Shown: positions 24,475-32,879 of the stretch, piece after piece | Position numbering within the stretch: position 1 is the stretch's first letter | Layout of the letters: the number at the start of each line of letters is the position of its first letter | Source of the DNA: Paenibacillus glycinis | GTDB lineage: Bacteria; Bacillota; Bacilli; Paenibacillales; Paenibacillaceae | NCBI RefSeq assembly: GCF_009909185.1 | Contig: NZ_JAAAMV010000002.1 | Location: forward strand, 1-64,000 | Reading direction: 5' to 3' | DNA length: 64,000 bases | The notes under the pieces: model-generated | What the model was told of the DNA's origin: nothing | What the model saw: only the letters and a program-made list of their open reading frames with translations | Database searches by the model: none | Position numbers and translations under genes: made by a program

Positions 24475-25239
24475 ATGGGAATTCTTGAAAATAAATTTGT
24501 CCTTATAACGGGAACCGCCGGAGGACTGGGTCGTATCGCGGCATTGACCTTCGCTCGCGAAGGCGCGAAAGTCGTCGGCAGCGATATCAACGTAGAGGCG
24601 AATAACGAGACGGTCGAACTCGTGCGAAGCGCCGGAGGCGAAATGACAGGCATCGCACCGATCGACCTCACCGATCACGAACAGGTAAAGAAGCTGGTAG
24701 AGGAAGCCGCGCATGCTTACGGCGGACTCGATGTGGTCTACAATAATGCGGCCATACAGAAATTCGGACCGATGCCCGACTTCTCGATCGAGGATTGGCG
24801 AAGGACGATTGCGGGAGAACTCGACATTCCTTTTTTCGTATCGAAGTACGCCTGGCCGCACTTGGTGGAAAGAGGCGGTGGCGTCATCCTGAACGTCGCG
24901 TCCATTTCCGGCATCATTGCCGGTGATGTTCCTCCGATGGTGGGACATGCGGCGGCGAAAGGAGGCGTGATCGCCATGACGCGTCAGCTAGCCTTGGAAG
25001 GTGCACGGCATGGAATCCGCGCAGTGGCAATCAGTCCCGGACCGTTTCTGACGCCGGCCAGCGACCGCGACCTAGGCGACAATCAGGAGGCGCGAGACGC
25101 TGTCACGAAGAAGACGCTTCTTAAGCGGTTCGGAAAACCCGAGGAGCTTGTAGAACTCGCGGCATTTCTTGCTTCCGATCGAGCTGCGTACATCACGGGG
25201 GTTAACTACGCCGTCGACGGGGGTGCGACTGCTTGGTAA
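24475..25239 (+). CDS. SDR-family NAD(P)-dependent oxidoreductase
   Basis: A 254-residue classical SDR. The cofactor loop is TGTAGGLG near residue 11, NNAA near 87, catalytic Ser in VASISGI near 140, and C-terminal DGGATAW. The position normally held by the catalytic Tyr reads GHAAAKGG instead of YxxxK (H-A-A-A-K), so the Tyr seems replaced by His; activity may be altered. The closest subgroup is the glucose-1-dehydrogenase-like SDRs, but no substrate can be named. AGGAGG precedes the ATG. Confidence 0.87.
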   Translation: MGILENKFVLITGTAGGLGRIAALTFAREGAKVVGSDINVEANNETVELVRSAGGEMTGIAPIDLTDHEQVKKLVEEAAHAYGGLDVVYNNAAIQKFGPMPDFSIEDWRRTIAGELDIPFFVSKYAWPHLVERGGGVILNVASISGIIAGDVPPMVGHAAAKGGVIAMTRQLALEGARHGIRAVAISPGPFLTPASDRDLGDNQEARDAVTKKTLLKRFGKPEELVELAAFLASDRAAYITGVNYAVDGGATAW

Positions 25240-25356
25240 ATCGTTCGAAGCGAAAGACTCACATCAGCAGTTAGATGAGAGCGAAGAGGGCCGCGAACAC
25301 CTTTGTAGAGGTGATCACGGCTTTTAAAACGGGGTACCACGAGGGCTTTCTTATTA

Positions 25357-25387
25357 AACCATCGCTAAGAAGCGATGGTTATTTTTT
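25357..25387 (+). terminator. Intrinsic terminator
   Basis: AACCATCGCT - AAGA - AGCGATGGTT followed by ATTTTTTA. The same stem occurs after the hydrolase at 45549. Confidence 0.85.
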
Positions 25388-25404
25388 ATGGGCTTGTGGG
25401 AATG

Positions 25405-25527
25405 AGATAAGTCCTGTCATTTATGACATCAAGTTCTTGTCACCCGACAACACAGTAAGTGTCGGGTGACAAGAACATTATCTCATTAGAGGCCGCGAAA
25501 ATCGCGGCTTTTTTATTTATGGGATCA
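25405..25527 (+). repeat. Composite palindromic repeat, copy 4 (second hairpin lost)
   Basis: Hairpin A: GTTCTTGTCACCCGACA...TGTCGGGTGACAAGAAC, perfect 17-bp arms. Middle: GGCCGCGAAAATCGCGGCTTTTTT, terminator-like. The copy ends at GGGATCAA, the first bases of hairpin B. It starts 20 bases after the terminator at 25387. Confidence 0.9.
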
Positions 25528-25620
25528 ATTCTCTCGAAAGCACATGCTCGTCGACGACGTCACGCGCACGACTGCAAGTAGATGACTGAAATTTTTTCTA
25601 GCGCCGACTCGCATGTCTTC

Positions 25621-25649
25621 TTGACAAACGGATCACTGATCCGTTATAT
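25621..25649 (+). promoter_or_regulatory. Strong promoter with palindromic operator in its spacer
   Basis: TTGACA (25621-25626), a 17-base spacer, TTATAT (25644-25649). The spacer and first bases of the -10 box form the perfect palindrome AACGGATCA-C-TGATCCGTT (25627-25645). A further half-site GGATCAGTGA lies at about 25686. A bound repressor would block RNA polymerase. The likely binder is the TetR protein at 27570, the third gene of this cluster. Confidence 0.75.
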
Positions 25650-25766
25650 TTGAATCACCGATCCATTTGTGGTAATCGGTAACTGGATCAGTGAAATCTG
25701 TAAGATACAGCAATCTGTGCAATTGCGCCAAAAATGCAGTCCAAAACAACGAAAGGGTGAAAAATC

Positions 25767-26501
25767 ATGGGAAAGCTTGAAGGTAAGGTTGCAGTCATCA
25801 CGGGAGGCGCTACAGGCATCGGCCGCGCCGCAGCAAAGCGGTTCATCGAGGAGGGCGCCTTGGTCTTCATCTTCGGCCGTCGGCAGGAAGCGCTCGACGC
25901 CGCTGTGGTCGACCTTGGGCCCAATGCCCGCGCAGTGAGGGGCTCGGTCTCCGATCCAGCCGACCTCGACCGTCTCTTCGCGGCGGTGAAATCCGAGTTC
26001 GGAACCCTCGATATCGTCTTTGCCAATGCCGGGGCGGGAAGCCAGCTTCTGCTCGGCGAGATCACCGTTGAGCATATTGACGAAACCTTCGATACCAATG
26101 TGAAGGGTTCGATCCTCACGGTCCAAAAGGCGCTACCGCTGATGGGCCAGGGGGGGTCGATCATCCTAACGGGATCGAGCGCCGGCACCACAGGCGCCCC
26201 GGCAATGAGCGCCTACAGCGCGAGCAAGGCGGCAGTGCGCAACCTCGCGCGGACCTGGGCTGAGGACCTGAAAGGCACCGGCATCCGGGTAAACGTGCTG
26301 TCGCCCGGAGCGACGGCAACCGAACTAGCGAAGGAATCGCTGGGCGAGGAGGGCCAAAAAGTCTTCGCCTCAATGACTCCGCTCCAGCGTATGGCTGATC
26401 CGGCGGAGATCGGGGCGGTGGCCGCCTTTCTCGCATCATCGGACAGCAGCTTCATGACCGCGAGCGAGGTCGCCGTCGACGGCGGCCTTGCGCAAATCTG
26501 A
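25767..26501 (+). CDS. GC-rich SDR-family oxidoreductase, likely foreign
   Basis: A 244-residue classical SDR: TGGATGIGRAAA cofactor loop (residues 12-23), ANAGAG near 87, catalytic Ser of LTGSSAGT and YSASKAA near 150, and C-terminal VDGGLAQI. Its codons end in G or C far more than those of its neighbours (visually about 65% GC over the gene), suggesting recent transfer from a GC-rich donor such as a proteobacterium. GAAAGGG precedes the ATG. It follows the TetR-type promoter at 25621. Confidence 0.9.
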   Translation: MGKLEGKVAVITGGATGIGRAAAKRFIEEGALVFIFGRRQEALDAAVVDLGPNARAVRGSVSDPADLDRLFAAVKSEFGTLDIVFANAGAGSQLLLGEITVEHIDETFDTNVKGSILTVQKALPLMGQGGSIILTGSSAGTTGAPAMSAYSASKAAVRNLARTWAEDLKGTGIRVNVLSPGATATELAKESLGEEGQKVFASMTPLQRMADPAEIGAVAAFLASSDSSFMTASEVAVDGGLAQI

Positions 26502-26576
26502 CGCGCTACACCTGGCCGGTCACTCCATTCGACATTCGGAGCCCGTAGGGCGTGGTAAACTGAAGGAGAAGAATAT

Positions 26577-27176
26577 ATGAGCTATGCAATTATTGGATTC
26601 GGCAAGATCGGTCAGGCTCTTGCTAAAGCGTTTGCCCGAAGCGGTATAGAAGTATCCGTTGCAACCACTCGGGACCCGGAAAGCTTTGCATCCGCTGCGG
26701 CCGAGATCGGAACAGAGATCATTCCCAAAAAATTGGCGGACGCTGTCAAGGCGGACATCATCTTCTTGGCTGTCCGTTTCGAGTCGCACCCGGATGTCGC
26801 GAAGGCGCTCTCCACCTGGCAGGGGAAGACCATCGTCGATGTGACCAATGCCTACGGCGTGGCCCCTGAGGAACTGGGAGGACAGCCTTCTTCCAAGTTC
26901 GTCGCACAGGCCTTCACTGGTGGACGACTGGTCAAGGGCTTCAACCATTTGGTCGCTGCCGTCCTTGATCAAGATCCGCGCGTTCATGATGGCAGGAGAG
27001 TCGTGTTCCTGGCGAGCGATGATGACGGTGCTGCAGCGGAGATAGGTGTGCTTGCGGAAAATCTCGATTTCGCACCGATCAAACTTGGCGGTCTATCGGA
27101 AGGCGGACTACTTGTGCAGGCACGCGGAAATAGATGGGGTCAACTGATCTTTAAGGATTTGATAAAGTTCGACTGA
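26577..27176 (+). CDS. NADPH-dependent F420 reductase-like oxidoreductase
   Basis: A 199-residue protein starting MSYAIIGFGKIGQALAKAFA, a GxGxxG dinucleotide fold of the F420H2:NADP/6-phosphogluconate-type (NAD_binding_F420) group, followed by VDVTNAYG near residue 92 and FTGGRLVKGFNHL near 115. In organisms without F420 such proteins are presumably general NADP(H) oxidoreductases. GAAGGAGAAG precedes the ATG. It lies 75 bp after the GC-rich SDR on the same strand, probably co-transcribed. Base composition is nearer the local average. Confidence 0.85.
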   Translation: MSYAIIGFGKIGQALAKAFARSGIEVSVATTRDPESFASAAAEIGTEIIPKKLADAVKADIIFLAVRFESHPDVAKALSTWQGKTIVDVTNAYGVAPEELGGQPSSKFVAQAFTGGRLVKGFNHLVAAVLDQDPRVHDGRRVVFLASDDDGAAAEIGVLAENLDFAPIKLGGLSEGGLLVQARGNRWGQLIFKDLIKFD

Positions 27177-27569
27177 TGAATCGTGACCGTAAATTTCGAG
27201 TAGACAGACGCTTGCCGATCATATTTACCTGCATCCTACTGGAACACCTCCGTGAATAAGTGCGAAATGATGTAATTGGACAAAAGTTCAAAGGCTATGA
27301 CGACCAAAGAAGAAATGTTGGAGACACTGACGAGGAAGTTTGAATTTGATATAATGATAATGTAGCACATAGGAGTTAATATTGGATCATGGCTGGCTCC
27401 GTAGGGAGTCGGCCTGTCTTCGATTCATAATAAAACCATATTTTTATGGGATAATGTTACATGTTACGTGACTAGGCGTATGCCGAGAAAAGTCGCATAT
27501 CGGGAACGCAGAGAAAATCAACGCCTAAACGTGACAGTAAGCTTTCGCTATTTGAGGGGGTGAAAACAT
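27177..27569. other. Intergenic stretch with one hairpin, no supported gene
   Basis: About 390 bases. GGCTGGCTCC - GTA - GGGAGTCGGCC at 27391-27413 is a strong stem without a T-tract. A 22-codon frame near 27298 (MTTKEEMLETLTRKFEF) has no ribosome binding site. Nothing else is recognisable. Confidence 0.4.
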
Positions 27570-28139
27570 ATGCGAGCCGACGCCAGGAAAAATTATAATC
27601 ATTTACTTGCAGTCGCGCGTGACGTCGTCACCGAGCATGGTGTCAATGCGTCCATGCGAGATATCGCCCGCCGTGCCGACGTGGGGTTGGCCACACTGCT
27701 TCGTCATTTCCCGACGCGGGAAGCCTTGTTCGAAGCGTTGCTGCGTACGAATCTGGAGGCACTGACGCAGAGGGCAGGTGAAATCGAAACGTCGAATTCA
27801 CCTGACGAAGCACTTGTGTCCTGGTTTCGTGAAGTGGTATCTTTCGTCCAAAGTTATAGCGGCGTCGTCTCCTTGATGGCAAGCGCCCACGAGGACCCGG
27901 ACTCCGCGCTTTACGCAACATGCGTAGCGGTGCATTCAGCGGGCGCGCGACTATTGCTCCGCGCTCAGACAGAGGGAACGGCGCGTGCCGATATGAATGG
28001 GGACGACTTGTTCGCCATGATATCGGCGGTCGGTTGGCTTGTCGGCCAACCTTCATTCGCGCCACGCACCGATCATCTTTTCAATATTATCGCGAGCGCC
28101 ATCTGGATCAGTGATCAGGGTGAAAAGTCATGCACTTAA
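27570..28139 (+). CDS. TetR/AcrR-family regulator
   Basis: A 189-residue regulator. The N-terminal helix-turn-helix is MRDIARRADVGLATLLRHFPTR (residues about 28-49) and the ligand domain follows. GAGGGGG precedes the ATG. It is the third co-directional gene after the palindrome-bearing promoter at 25621 and is the obvious candidate for binding AACGGATCA-C-TGATCCGTT. Effector unknown. Confidence 0.88.
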   Translation: MRADARKNYNHLLAVARDVVTEHGVNASMRDIARRADVGLATLLRHFPTREALFEALLRTNLEALTQRAGEIETSNSPDEALVSWFREVVSFVQSYSGVVSLMASAHEDPDSALYATCVAVHSAGARLLLRAQTEGTARADMNGDDLFAMISAVGWLVGQPSFAPRTDHLFNIIASAIWISDQGEKSCT

Positions 28140-28264
28140 AAGACGAGAAGCCGCTTTTTTTATGGGATCAAAGATCTAATGGAGATACTTGATCCGAATG
28201 GTTGCGAAAAACAAAAGGGTCGTCCAGCAGAAGCAGTGTATGTGCAGGCATACGGAGAAATGGA

Positions 28265-28297
28265 AAAGACTCAGACCTAAAGGTCAGAGTCTTTTTG
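28265..28297 (+). terminator. Intrinsic terminator
   Basis: AAAGACTCAGACC - TAAA - GGTCAGAGTCTTT then TTGAG, one mismatch in a 13-bp stem. A second small hairpin, AGAGCCCC...GGGGCTCT, lies at about 28318-28335. No gene is supported between 28140 and 28403. Confidence 0.75.
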
Positions 28298-28403
28298 AGT
28301 TATGGTTGCTGGCTGCTGAGAGCCCCCAGGGGCTCTTCCTTTATCTCCAGACAAGCACCTTTATCTTTTCGCGCGGGAACCTATTCGGGGGTGTATACAC
28401 AAA

Positions 28404-28537
28404 CTGACGGGTGACAAAAACATAATAACATTGAAAGTCGCATAAATAGCGGCTTTTTGTTTTTATGTTATAAAGTTCTAGTCAAAGTGCAATGACAAGA
28501 ACTTTATAACATTCCCAATCAGTGACAAGAACTTGGT
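28404..28537 (+). repeat. Composite palindromic repeat, copy 5 (variant arms)
   Basis: Only the right part of hairpin A remains (CTGACGGGTGACAAAAAC). The middle hairpin is degenerate (GTCGCATAAATAGCGGCTTTTTG). Hairpin B reads GTTATAAAGTTCTAGTCA...TGACAAGAACTTTATAAC: the outer part differs from copies 1, 3 and 8 (GGGATCAAG) but both arms have changed together. A half unit (GTGACAAGAACTTGGTAAG) follows. Confidence 0.85.
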
Positions 28538-28569
28538 AAGTGTTTTAAGGCCTGATTCAGTATCTCAGC

Positions 28570-28946
28570 GACCAACGAGTAGGTGGGACGAGATCCGACC
28601 GCCGTTAAACAATTGACTGCGCCATTTTCGAATGATGCCCGGAGAAGAAATATTGAAAATGACAGCTGCTTCATTAGGAGACGTCCCATTTTCGTTCATG
28701 TATTTGAGTACGCCTAGTTTAAACGTCATGGAGTAGGCTGATAGCTATTTCAAAAGCTTTGAGGCTGTGATATTCGTATTGCTTAATCCACATACGCATG
28801 ACCTCATAATTAATTCCAAAAGAACTCGCTACGCTATGAATACCTTCGGTTTCCGACAAATATTGATGGATAGTGTCTTTTTTAAGGCGAGATTGAATTT
28901 TGTCAAAGAAAAACTGCACCTCCGATTGATAGATGGTGTCTAACAA
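28570..28946 (-). pseudogene. IS3-family OrfA remnant, frameshifted
   Basis: The - strand first encodes SVASSFGINYEVMRMWIKQY and EYHSLKAFEIA, then after a frameshift MTFKLGVLKYMNENGTSPNE and IFNISSPGIIRKWRSQLFNG. These are the two helix-turn-helix units of IS150-type OrfA. No OrfB follows. It ends 15 bp from the boundary of the duplicated MBL segment, so the element may have mediated that duplication. Confidence 0.82.
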
Positions 28947-28961
28947 TTGGGGTGCAGTTCA

Positions 28962-29427
28962 CTCGGTTGTTTGCATCTATTGCTGCCTTTCTCTACTTAT
29001 TTTGGGCAGACCTCGAAACTGCTTTGGCAGCATTTGCAGAACCCCAAAGTGATCCGGGATTTACTCGGTATGGGTAAATCTTCAGCATGGCATGTTATAA
29101 ATCTAATGCGGTGTCTGTTTCTTTATCCAGACGATTAAAGTCTAACAGATATTGTTTGGTTTCACCCATAATTTTGGGGTTATTTTCATTTTCGGGGACT
29201 TTGTGCCCCACGATCACATATTGAGGATTTAGCTGTATCAAACGATCAATTGCTTGGATCCAATCATGTCGAGTACTCTCCGTTGTTTCAGCAAGATACT
29301 GATGGATTCCATTATAAACGACATCACCGGCCTCTAGTAATTGAATATCCGGTATCCATAATGTTGTTGTATTAGCGGTATCCGTAAACCCAGCTTCAAT
29401 GATTTCAAAGCGATGTCCTTCTAGCTC
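28962..29427 (-). pseudogene. Duplicated 3' half of the MBL-hydrolase gene (copy B)
   Basis: This 466-bp segment matches 6428-6893 without length change. It contains the C-terminal 145 or so codons of the MBL-fold gene but no start, so it is a dead partial copy. Few substitutions separate the copies, which means a recent event or gene conversion. Confidence 0.9.
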
Positions 29428-29520
29428 AATAGATTTACAAATATTGTATGTTTTTGCGATACTTAACAGCTGCGCTTATGCTTGGAGGGCAAGCTGGGAG
29501 CTCTTGGTGTGGGGAATGTT

Positions 29521-29717
29521 ATGAAGTTCTTGTCATTTATGTTATAAAGTTCTTGTCATCCGACATGTTTCTTGTCGGACGACAAGAACATAATCTCATT
29601 AAGAGCCGCGAAAATCGCGGTTTTTTTATGTTATGGGATCAAGTTCTTGTCAAATTATAATGCCAAGAACTTAATCCCATTTCCGATTTTGACAAGCACT
29701 TGATCTCATTACCGACA
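29521..29717 (+). repeat. Composite palindromic repeat, copy 6 (longest type)
   Basis: It begins with an extra half unit (GAAGTTCTTGTCATTTATG), then hairpin A (GTTCTTGTCATCCGACA...TTGTCGGACGACAAGAAC), the middle GAGCCGCGAAAATCGCGGTTTTTTT, hairpin B (GGGATCAAGTTCTTGTCA / TGCCAAGAACTTAATCCC) and a trailing unit TTGACAAGCACTTGATCTCATTACCGACA read in pieces. It follows 94 bp of unrecognised sequence after the MBL fragment. Confidence 0.9.
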
Positions 29718-29792
29718 GAAATATTTTTTATTTTTCTCAGCTTATAAAACGGAGTTCATTACGAGTTTCCAAATTGCACGATTTATTTAACC

Positions 29793-29818
29793 ACGGCAGC
29801 TGCTCGCTGCCGTTTTTA
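29793..29818 (+). terminator. Hairpin with T-tract
   Basis: ACGGCAGC - TGCTC - GCTGCCGT followed by TTTTAC. It lies between repeat copy 6 and the convergent TetR gene. Confidence 0.6.
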
Positions 29819-29876
29819 CTTGACTGAAGGGCAGTGTAATTTATCATTTGTACAGATATTTAAATATAAAGAAAGC

Positions 29877-29902
29877 AAAAAGCCGATCCATAGTCGGCTT
29901 TC
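29877..29902 (-). terminator. Terminator after the TetR gene
   Basis: On the - strand, AAAGCCGA - CTATGGA - TCGGCTTT followed by TTGCTTTCTTT, just after the TetR stop codon. Confidence 0.65.
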
Positions 29903-29925
29903 CTAGTAGCAAGTAATGAAAACTC

Positions 29926-30483
29926 CTAATTGTTAAGAATCATTCGAAGCAAGTCTTTAATCATTTCGCGAAGTTCCGAAGAGTTTCTGGCGACAATTTT
30001 AAACCCGCGAGTTGCACTTGTTAAAAGATGAGCCAATTTCTCGGGAGATAGGGTATCTAGGCTTCTGGCGGATTTCGACTGAGATTCCAAGATAGTGATT
30101 AGAACGACCTCAAGCTTCTTGTAGCTCGCATGGAGTGCCTCTTGAGCGAATGTATAAGAGCTCTCAGTCATTTCTTTTACTTCCGGTGAGTTCAACGATT
30201 GATCGAAATTGTTTATAGACCATACCTCGAACGCAAATAAAATTTTGTCCTCAGGCGTTTCCTTGGAAGAAAGTCCTTCCACTATTTCTTCAATAAGAAG
30301 GTCGCCATAATGAAGAATCGTCGCGTTAAAAACTTCCTCCTTGTTCTTAAAGTACAAATACAGACCCGCACGCGATATGCCGGCGGCTTCTGCTATCTCA
30401 TTCATTGACACTCGCTTATAGCCATACTTGAAAAACACGTCCAAAGCAACGGTTAGTATATGAAGCTTTTTTTTGTCGTCCAT
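29926..30483 (-). CDS. TetR/AcrR-family regulator
   Basis: A 185-residue TetR regulator with helix-turn-helix MNEIAEAAGISRAGLYLYFKNKEEVF near residues 25-50. Start choice is uncertain: ATG at 30483 or an in-frame GTG at 30501, neither with a clear ribosome binding site. It is divergent from the SDR at 30720, and the palindrome at 30538 lies between them, so it probably represses itself and the SDR. Confidence 0.85.
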   Translation of the reverse strand: MDDKKKLHILTVALDVFFKYGYKRVSMNEIAEAAGISRAGLYLYFKNKEEVFNATILHYGDLLIEEIVEGLSSKETPEDKILFAFEVWSINNFDQSLNSPEVKEMTESSYTFAQEALHASYKKLEVVLITILESQSKSARSLDTLSPEKLAHLLTSATRGFKIVARNSSELREMIKDLLRMILNN

Positions 30484-30537
30484 GATGTTATTATTATACA
30501 CTTTACAAACTTTGTCTAGTCGTATAATATGGGCAAA

Positions 30538-30561
30538 TAGACATCAACCGTTAGTTGTCTA
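30538..30561. promoter_or_regulatory. Candidate TetR operator
   Basis: TAGACATCAACCGTTAGTTGTCTA: outer arms TAGACA/TGTCTA are perfect and inner bases (AAC/GTT) also pair. It lies in the divergent region between the TetR and SDR genes. The remaining bases to 30719 show no gene. Confidence 0.6.
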
Positions 30562-30719
30562 AATATCAAATAAGGAGACCTGCAATGAGGACCACAGTAT
30601 AAAAAAAGTTACAGCAAGGGTTGCCAACTGTTTTAGCTGGACTTTGCGGCTATCGTTTCGAAATGGATACCAAACACAAGATAAGCCATTTATTATATTA
30701 ACCTTTAAAGGAGAACTTT

Positions 30720-31730
30720 ATGATGACAACAAAGCAAACACCAATCGGCTCCGGGTTTGGAGCTTCTGTAACAGCCGAAGAGGTTATTAAAGGTATTGAT
30801 CTTACCAATAAAACTGCCATCGTCACCGGGGGGTATTCCGGACTTGGTCTTGAGACCGTGCGCGTACTACGTTCTGCTGGAGCCAAGGTTATCGTTCCAA
30901 CGCGTGACTACAATAAAGCGGTGATCGCCCTTGCAAACATTGACGGCGTTGATATTGAAGTGATGGACCTAATGGACCCTGCTTCGATTAATGCCTTTGC
31001 AGACAAGTTTCTTGCTACCGGGCAAGCACTGCATATCCTGGTAAACAGCGCGGGCATTATGGCGTCTCCTTTGTCCCGCGATTCGAGGGGATATGAATCA
31101 CAATTCGCGACGAATCATTTGGGCCACTTCCAGCTTGTTGCACGGCTATGGCCAGCGCTGCGCAAGGCGAACGGCGCGCGGGTGGTGTCGGTTTCTTCTT
31201 GGGGGCATCACTTTTCGCCTGTCGTGTTTGATGATCCTAACTTCGATCGACGTGACTATGATCGCTGGGCAGCCTATGGGCAGTCCAAGACGGCAAACAT
31301 TCTCTTTGCGGTCGCGCTGGATAAACGCGGCCAGACCGACGGCGTGAGGGCTTTTTCTCTTCATCCGGGCAGCATCGTTGGCACCGGTCTCGAAAAACAT
31401 CTTTCGGAAGAGGAACTTCGAGCGGCCGGCGTCATTGACGAGAACGGACAACCGGTTCTAGATCCCGCGAAAAATCTCAAGACTGTAGAACAAGGAGCTG
31501 CTACCAGCGTATGGTGCGCGACGAGCCCACAACTTAACAATATGGGCGGCGTTTATTGTGAGAACTGTGATATCGCCCCTCTGGGTCATGACAATGAGTC
31601 GGACTTTTATTTGGACAACGAGTCGACTTTAACGGATTCCGGCGTGATGCCGTACGCGGTTGATTCGGAAGCAGCCGATCGGCTCTGGAGCCTAAGTGAA
31701 CAACTAACTGGCCAAAAGTTTGCAATATAA
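30720..31730 (+). CDS. SDR-family oxidoreductase (paralogue of 55633)
   Basis: A 336-residue extended SDR of the retinol-dehydrogenase/WWOX-like group: TGGYSGLGLETVRVL cofactor loop near residue 38, VNSAGIM, and the catalytic YGQSKTANILF near 185. A conserved C-terminal part carries VWCATSPQL and GGVYCENCDIA. It shares start (TKQxPIGSGFGAS) and architecture with the SDR at 55633. Two adjacent ATGs follow AAAGGAG (30720 and 30723); comparison with the paralogue favours the second. A cupin and a SnoaL gene follow on the same strand. Confidence 0.88.
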   Translation: MMTTKQTPIGSGFGASVTAEEVIKGIDLTNKTAIVTGGYSGLGLETVRVLRSAGAKVIVPTRDYNKAVIALANIDGVDIEVMDLMDPASINAFADKFLATGQALHILVNSAGIMASPLSRDSRGYESQFATNHLGHFQLVARLWPALRKANGARVVSVSSWGHHFSPVVFDDPNFDRRDYDRWAAYGQSKTANILFAVALDKRGQTDGVRAFSLHPGSIVGTGLEKHLSEEELRAAGVIDENGQPVLDPAKNLKTVEQGAATSVWCATSPQLNNMGGVYCENCDIAPLGHDNESDFYLDNESTLTDSGVMPYAVDSEAADRLWSLSEQLTGQKFAI

Positions 31731-31790
31731 GAAGAAAGAGTTCATGCAGCGGATAAAAATGACAAAGCCTTGTAGCGAGGAGAAATGAAA

Positions 31791-32255
31791 ATGAAACAGA
31801 CAAATAGTTCCGTAACCAAGGCAGCTGTTACTTTCGCCAAGGATCTCGAATGGTTCGATACGATGCCGGGTGAACAAATGGCTATTCGCATTCACAGCAG
31901 TCAAGTTGGCGGAGCAATAACGGTCATTGAAGCACGTGTACCAGCTTTGATTGGCCCGCCGAAGCATATTCATAAGGAAAGGGAAGAGGTATTCGAGATT
32001 CTTGAAGGAACTTTCCGTTTCCAAGTGGGAGAAGAGGAATTTGAAGCTACACCCGGAACGAGTGTCGTGGTTCCCCGAGGCATACCTCACGCGTGGGCAA
32101 ACGTCGGGCATGATAAAGGACGTATTCTTTTCACTTTCGCGCCAGGCGGAATAGACGACTTCTTCCCTGAAATCGGCCGGCATACTATCGAGGAAATTGG
32201 GCGACTGGCCGAGCAAAATGATACCCTAATTATTGGGCCTCCAATGCTCCCGTAA
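31791..32255 (+). CDS. Cupin-domain protein
   Basis: A 154-residue single-cupin protein. Motif 1 is PPKHIHKEREEVFEILEGTFRF near residues 62-83 (two His, one Glu) and motif 2 is PGTSVVVPRGIPHAWANVG near 95-113. These ligands normally hold a metal. The role is unknown; neighbours suggest small-molecule oxidation. The ATG at 31791 is better spaced from GCGAGGAG than the ATG at 31785. It lies 60 bp after the SDR, probably the same operon. Confidence 0.87.
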   Translation: MKQTNSSVTKAAVTFAKDLEWFDTMPGEQMAIRIHSSQVGGAITVIEARVPALIGPPKHIHKEREEVFEILEGTFRFQVGEEEFEATPGTSVVVPRGIPHAWANVGHDKGRILFTFAPGGIDDFFPEIGRHTIEEIGRLAEQNDTLIIGPPMLP

Positions 32256-32338
32256 TTCGGAATTGACAATTGGACTTCATAAAATAACCGAAACGGGACA
32301 GTCGAGGACTAATTCATGGCAAGAGGTGATTATGACAG

Positions 32339-32764
32339 ATGATATTATCCGGCAACCACGGCGAAGAGCTTCTCACGAAGCTATGGGCCAACGTATACAA
32401 CCATCCGCAAAATCTCGATGTCATCGACCAACTCTGTACGGAAGACTTTATTCTCTCGAACTCGGATGGTGACATTGTGGGTCGCGATGCATTTAAGGAG
32501 TGGGCACGAACATTCACTTCGAAGATCCGCGACATCAAGTTAGAGAGCCTTGATATGTTCAGCGGTGCAGACGGCAAACGCGTTGTATCGCGATGGGTAG
32601 TCACGGGATACAACCAAGGCGTACTTGGTTCTCTGCCTGATGATCGCCCGATTCAGCTTACCGGCATCGCAGTATGGGAGGTTCGTGATGGCAAGCTAGC
32701 CCACAATTGGGTAGAGAGAAGCGCATATGAGCTCTCGAAGCGACTTATGAAGCCCATAGAGTAA
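32339..32764 (+). CDS. SnoaL-like (NTF2-fold) protein
   Basis: A 141-residue SnoaL/ester-cyclase-like protein: LWANVYNHPQNLDVIDQLCTEDF, then GRDAFKEWARTF, KRVVSRWVVTGYNQGVLG, and IAVWEVRDGKLAHNWVERS near the end. The start at 32339 is 10 bases from AGAGGTG. A competing ATG at 32332 in another frame is only three bases from that site and leads to a short unrelated frame, so a small N-terminal frameshift cannot be excluded. Likely co-transcribed with the SDR and cupin genes. Confidence 0.8.
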   Translation: MILSGNHGEELLTKLWANVYNHPQNLDVIDQLCTEDFILSNSDGDIVGRDAFKEWARTFTSKIRDIKLESLDMFSGADGKRVVSRWVVTGYNQGVLGSLPDDRPIQLTGIAVWEVRDGKLAHNWVERSAYELSKRLMKPIE

Positions 32765-32797
32765 CAGGCTCCGGTATCCAGCGAAAGGTGATCAGTG

Positions 32798-32838
32798 GGG
32801 CTGTCCCAAAAGCCATAGGCTTTAGGGGCAGCCCCTTC
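32798..32838 (+). terminator. Hairpin after the SnoaL gene
   Basis: GGGGCTGTCCC...GGGGCAGCCCC with inner AAAGCC/GGCTTT pairing, 34 bp after the SnoaL stop codon. No clear T-tract. It marks the left end of IS1182 debris and could be part of an IS terminal repeat. Confidence 0.5.
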
Positions 32839-32879
32839 CATGTTTTTCGCCTGAGCGATCACCTCTTTTTAGGTGCGTA

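Noticed and set aside
27298..27366. A 22-codon frame (MTTKEEMLETLTRKFEF) between the F420-reductase-like and TetR genes.
   Set aside because: No ribosome binding site and no similarity to known leader peptides.
32332..32472. Alternative frame MTDDIIRQPRR at the start of the SnoaL gene.
   Set aside because: It stops after 46 codons with no domain; the SnoaL frame begins seven bases later with acceptable ribosome-site spacing.
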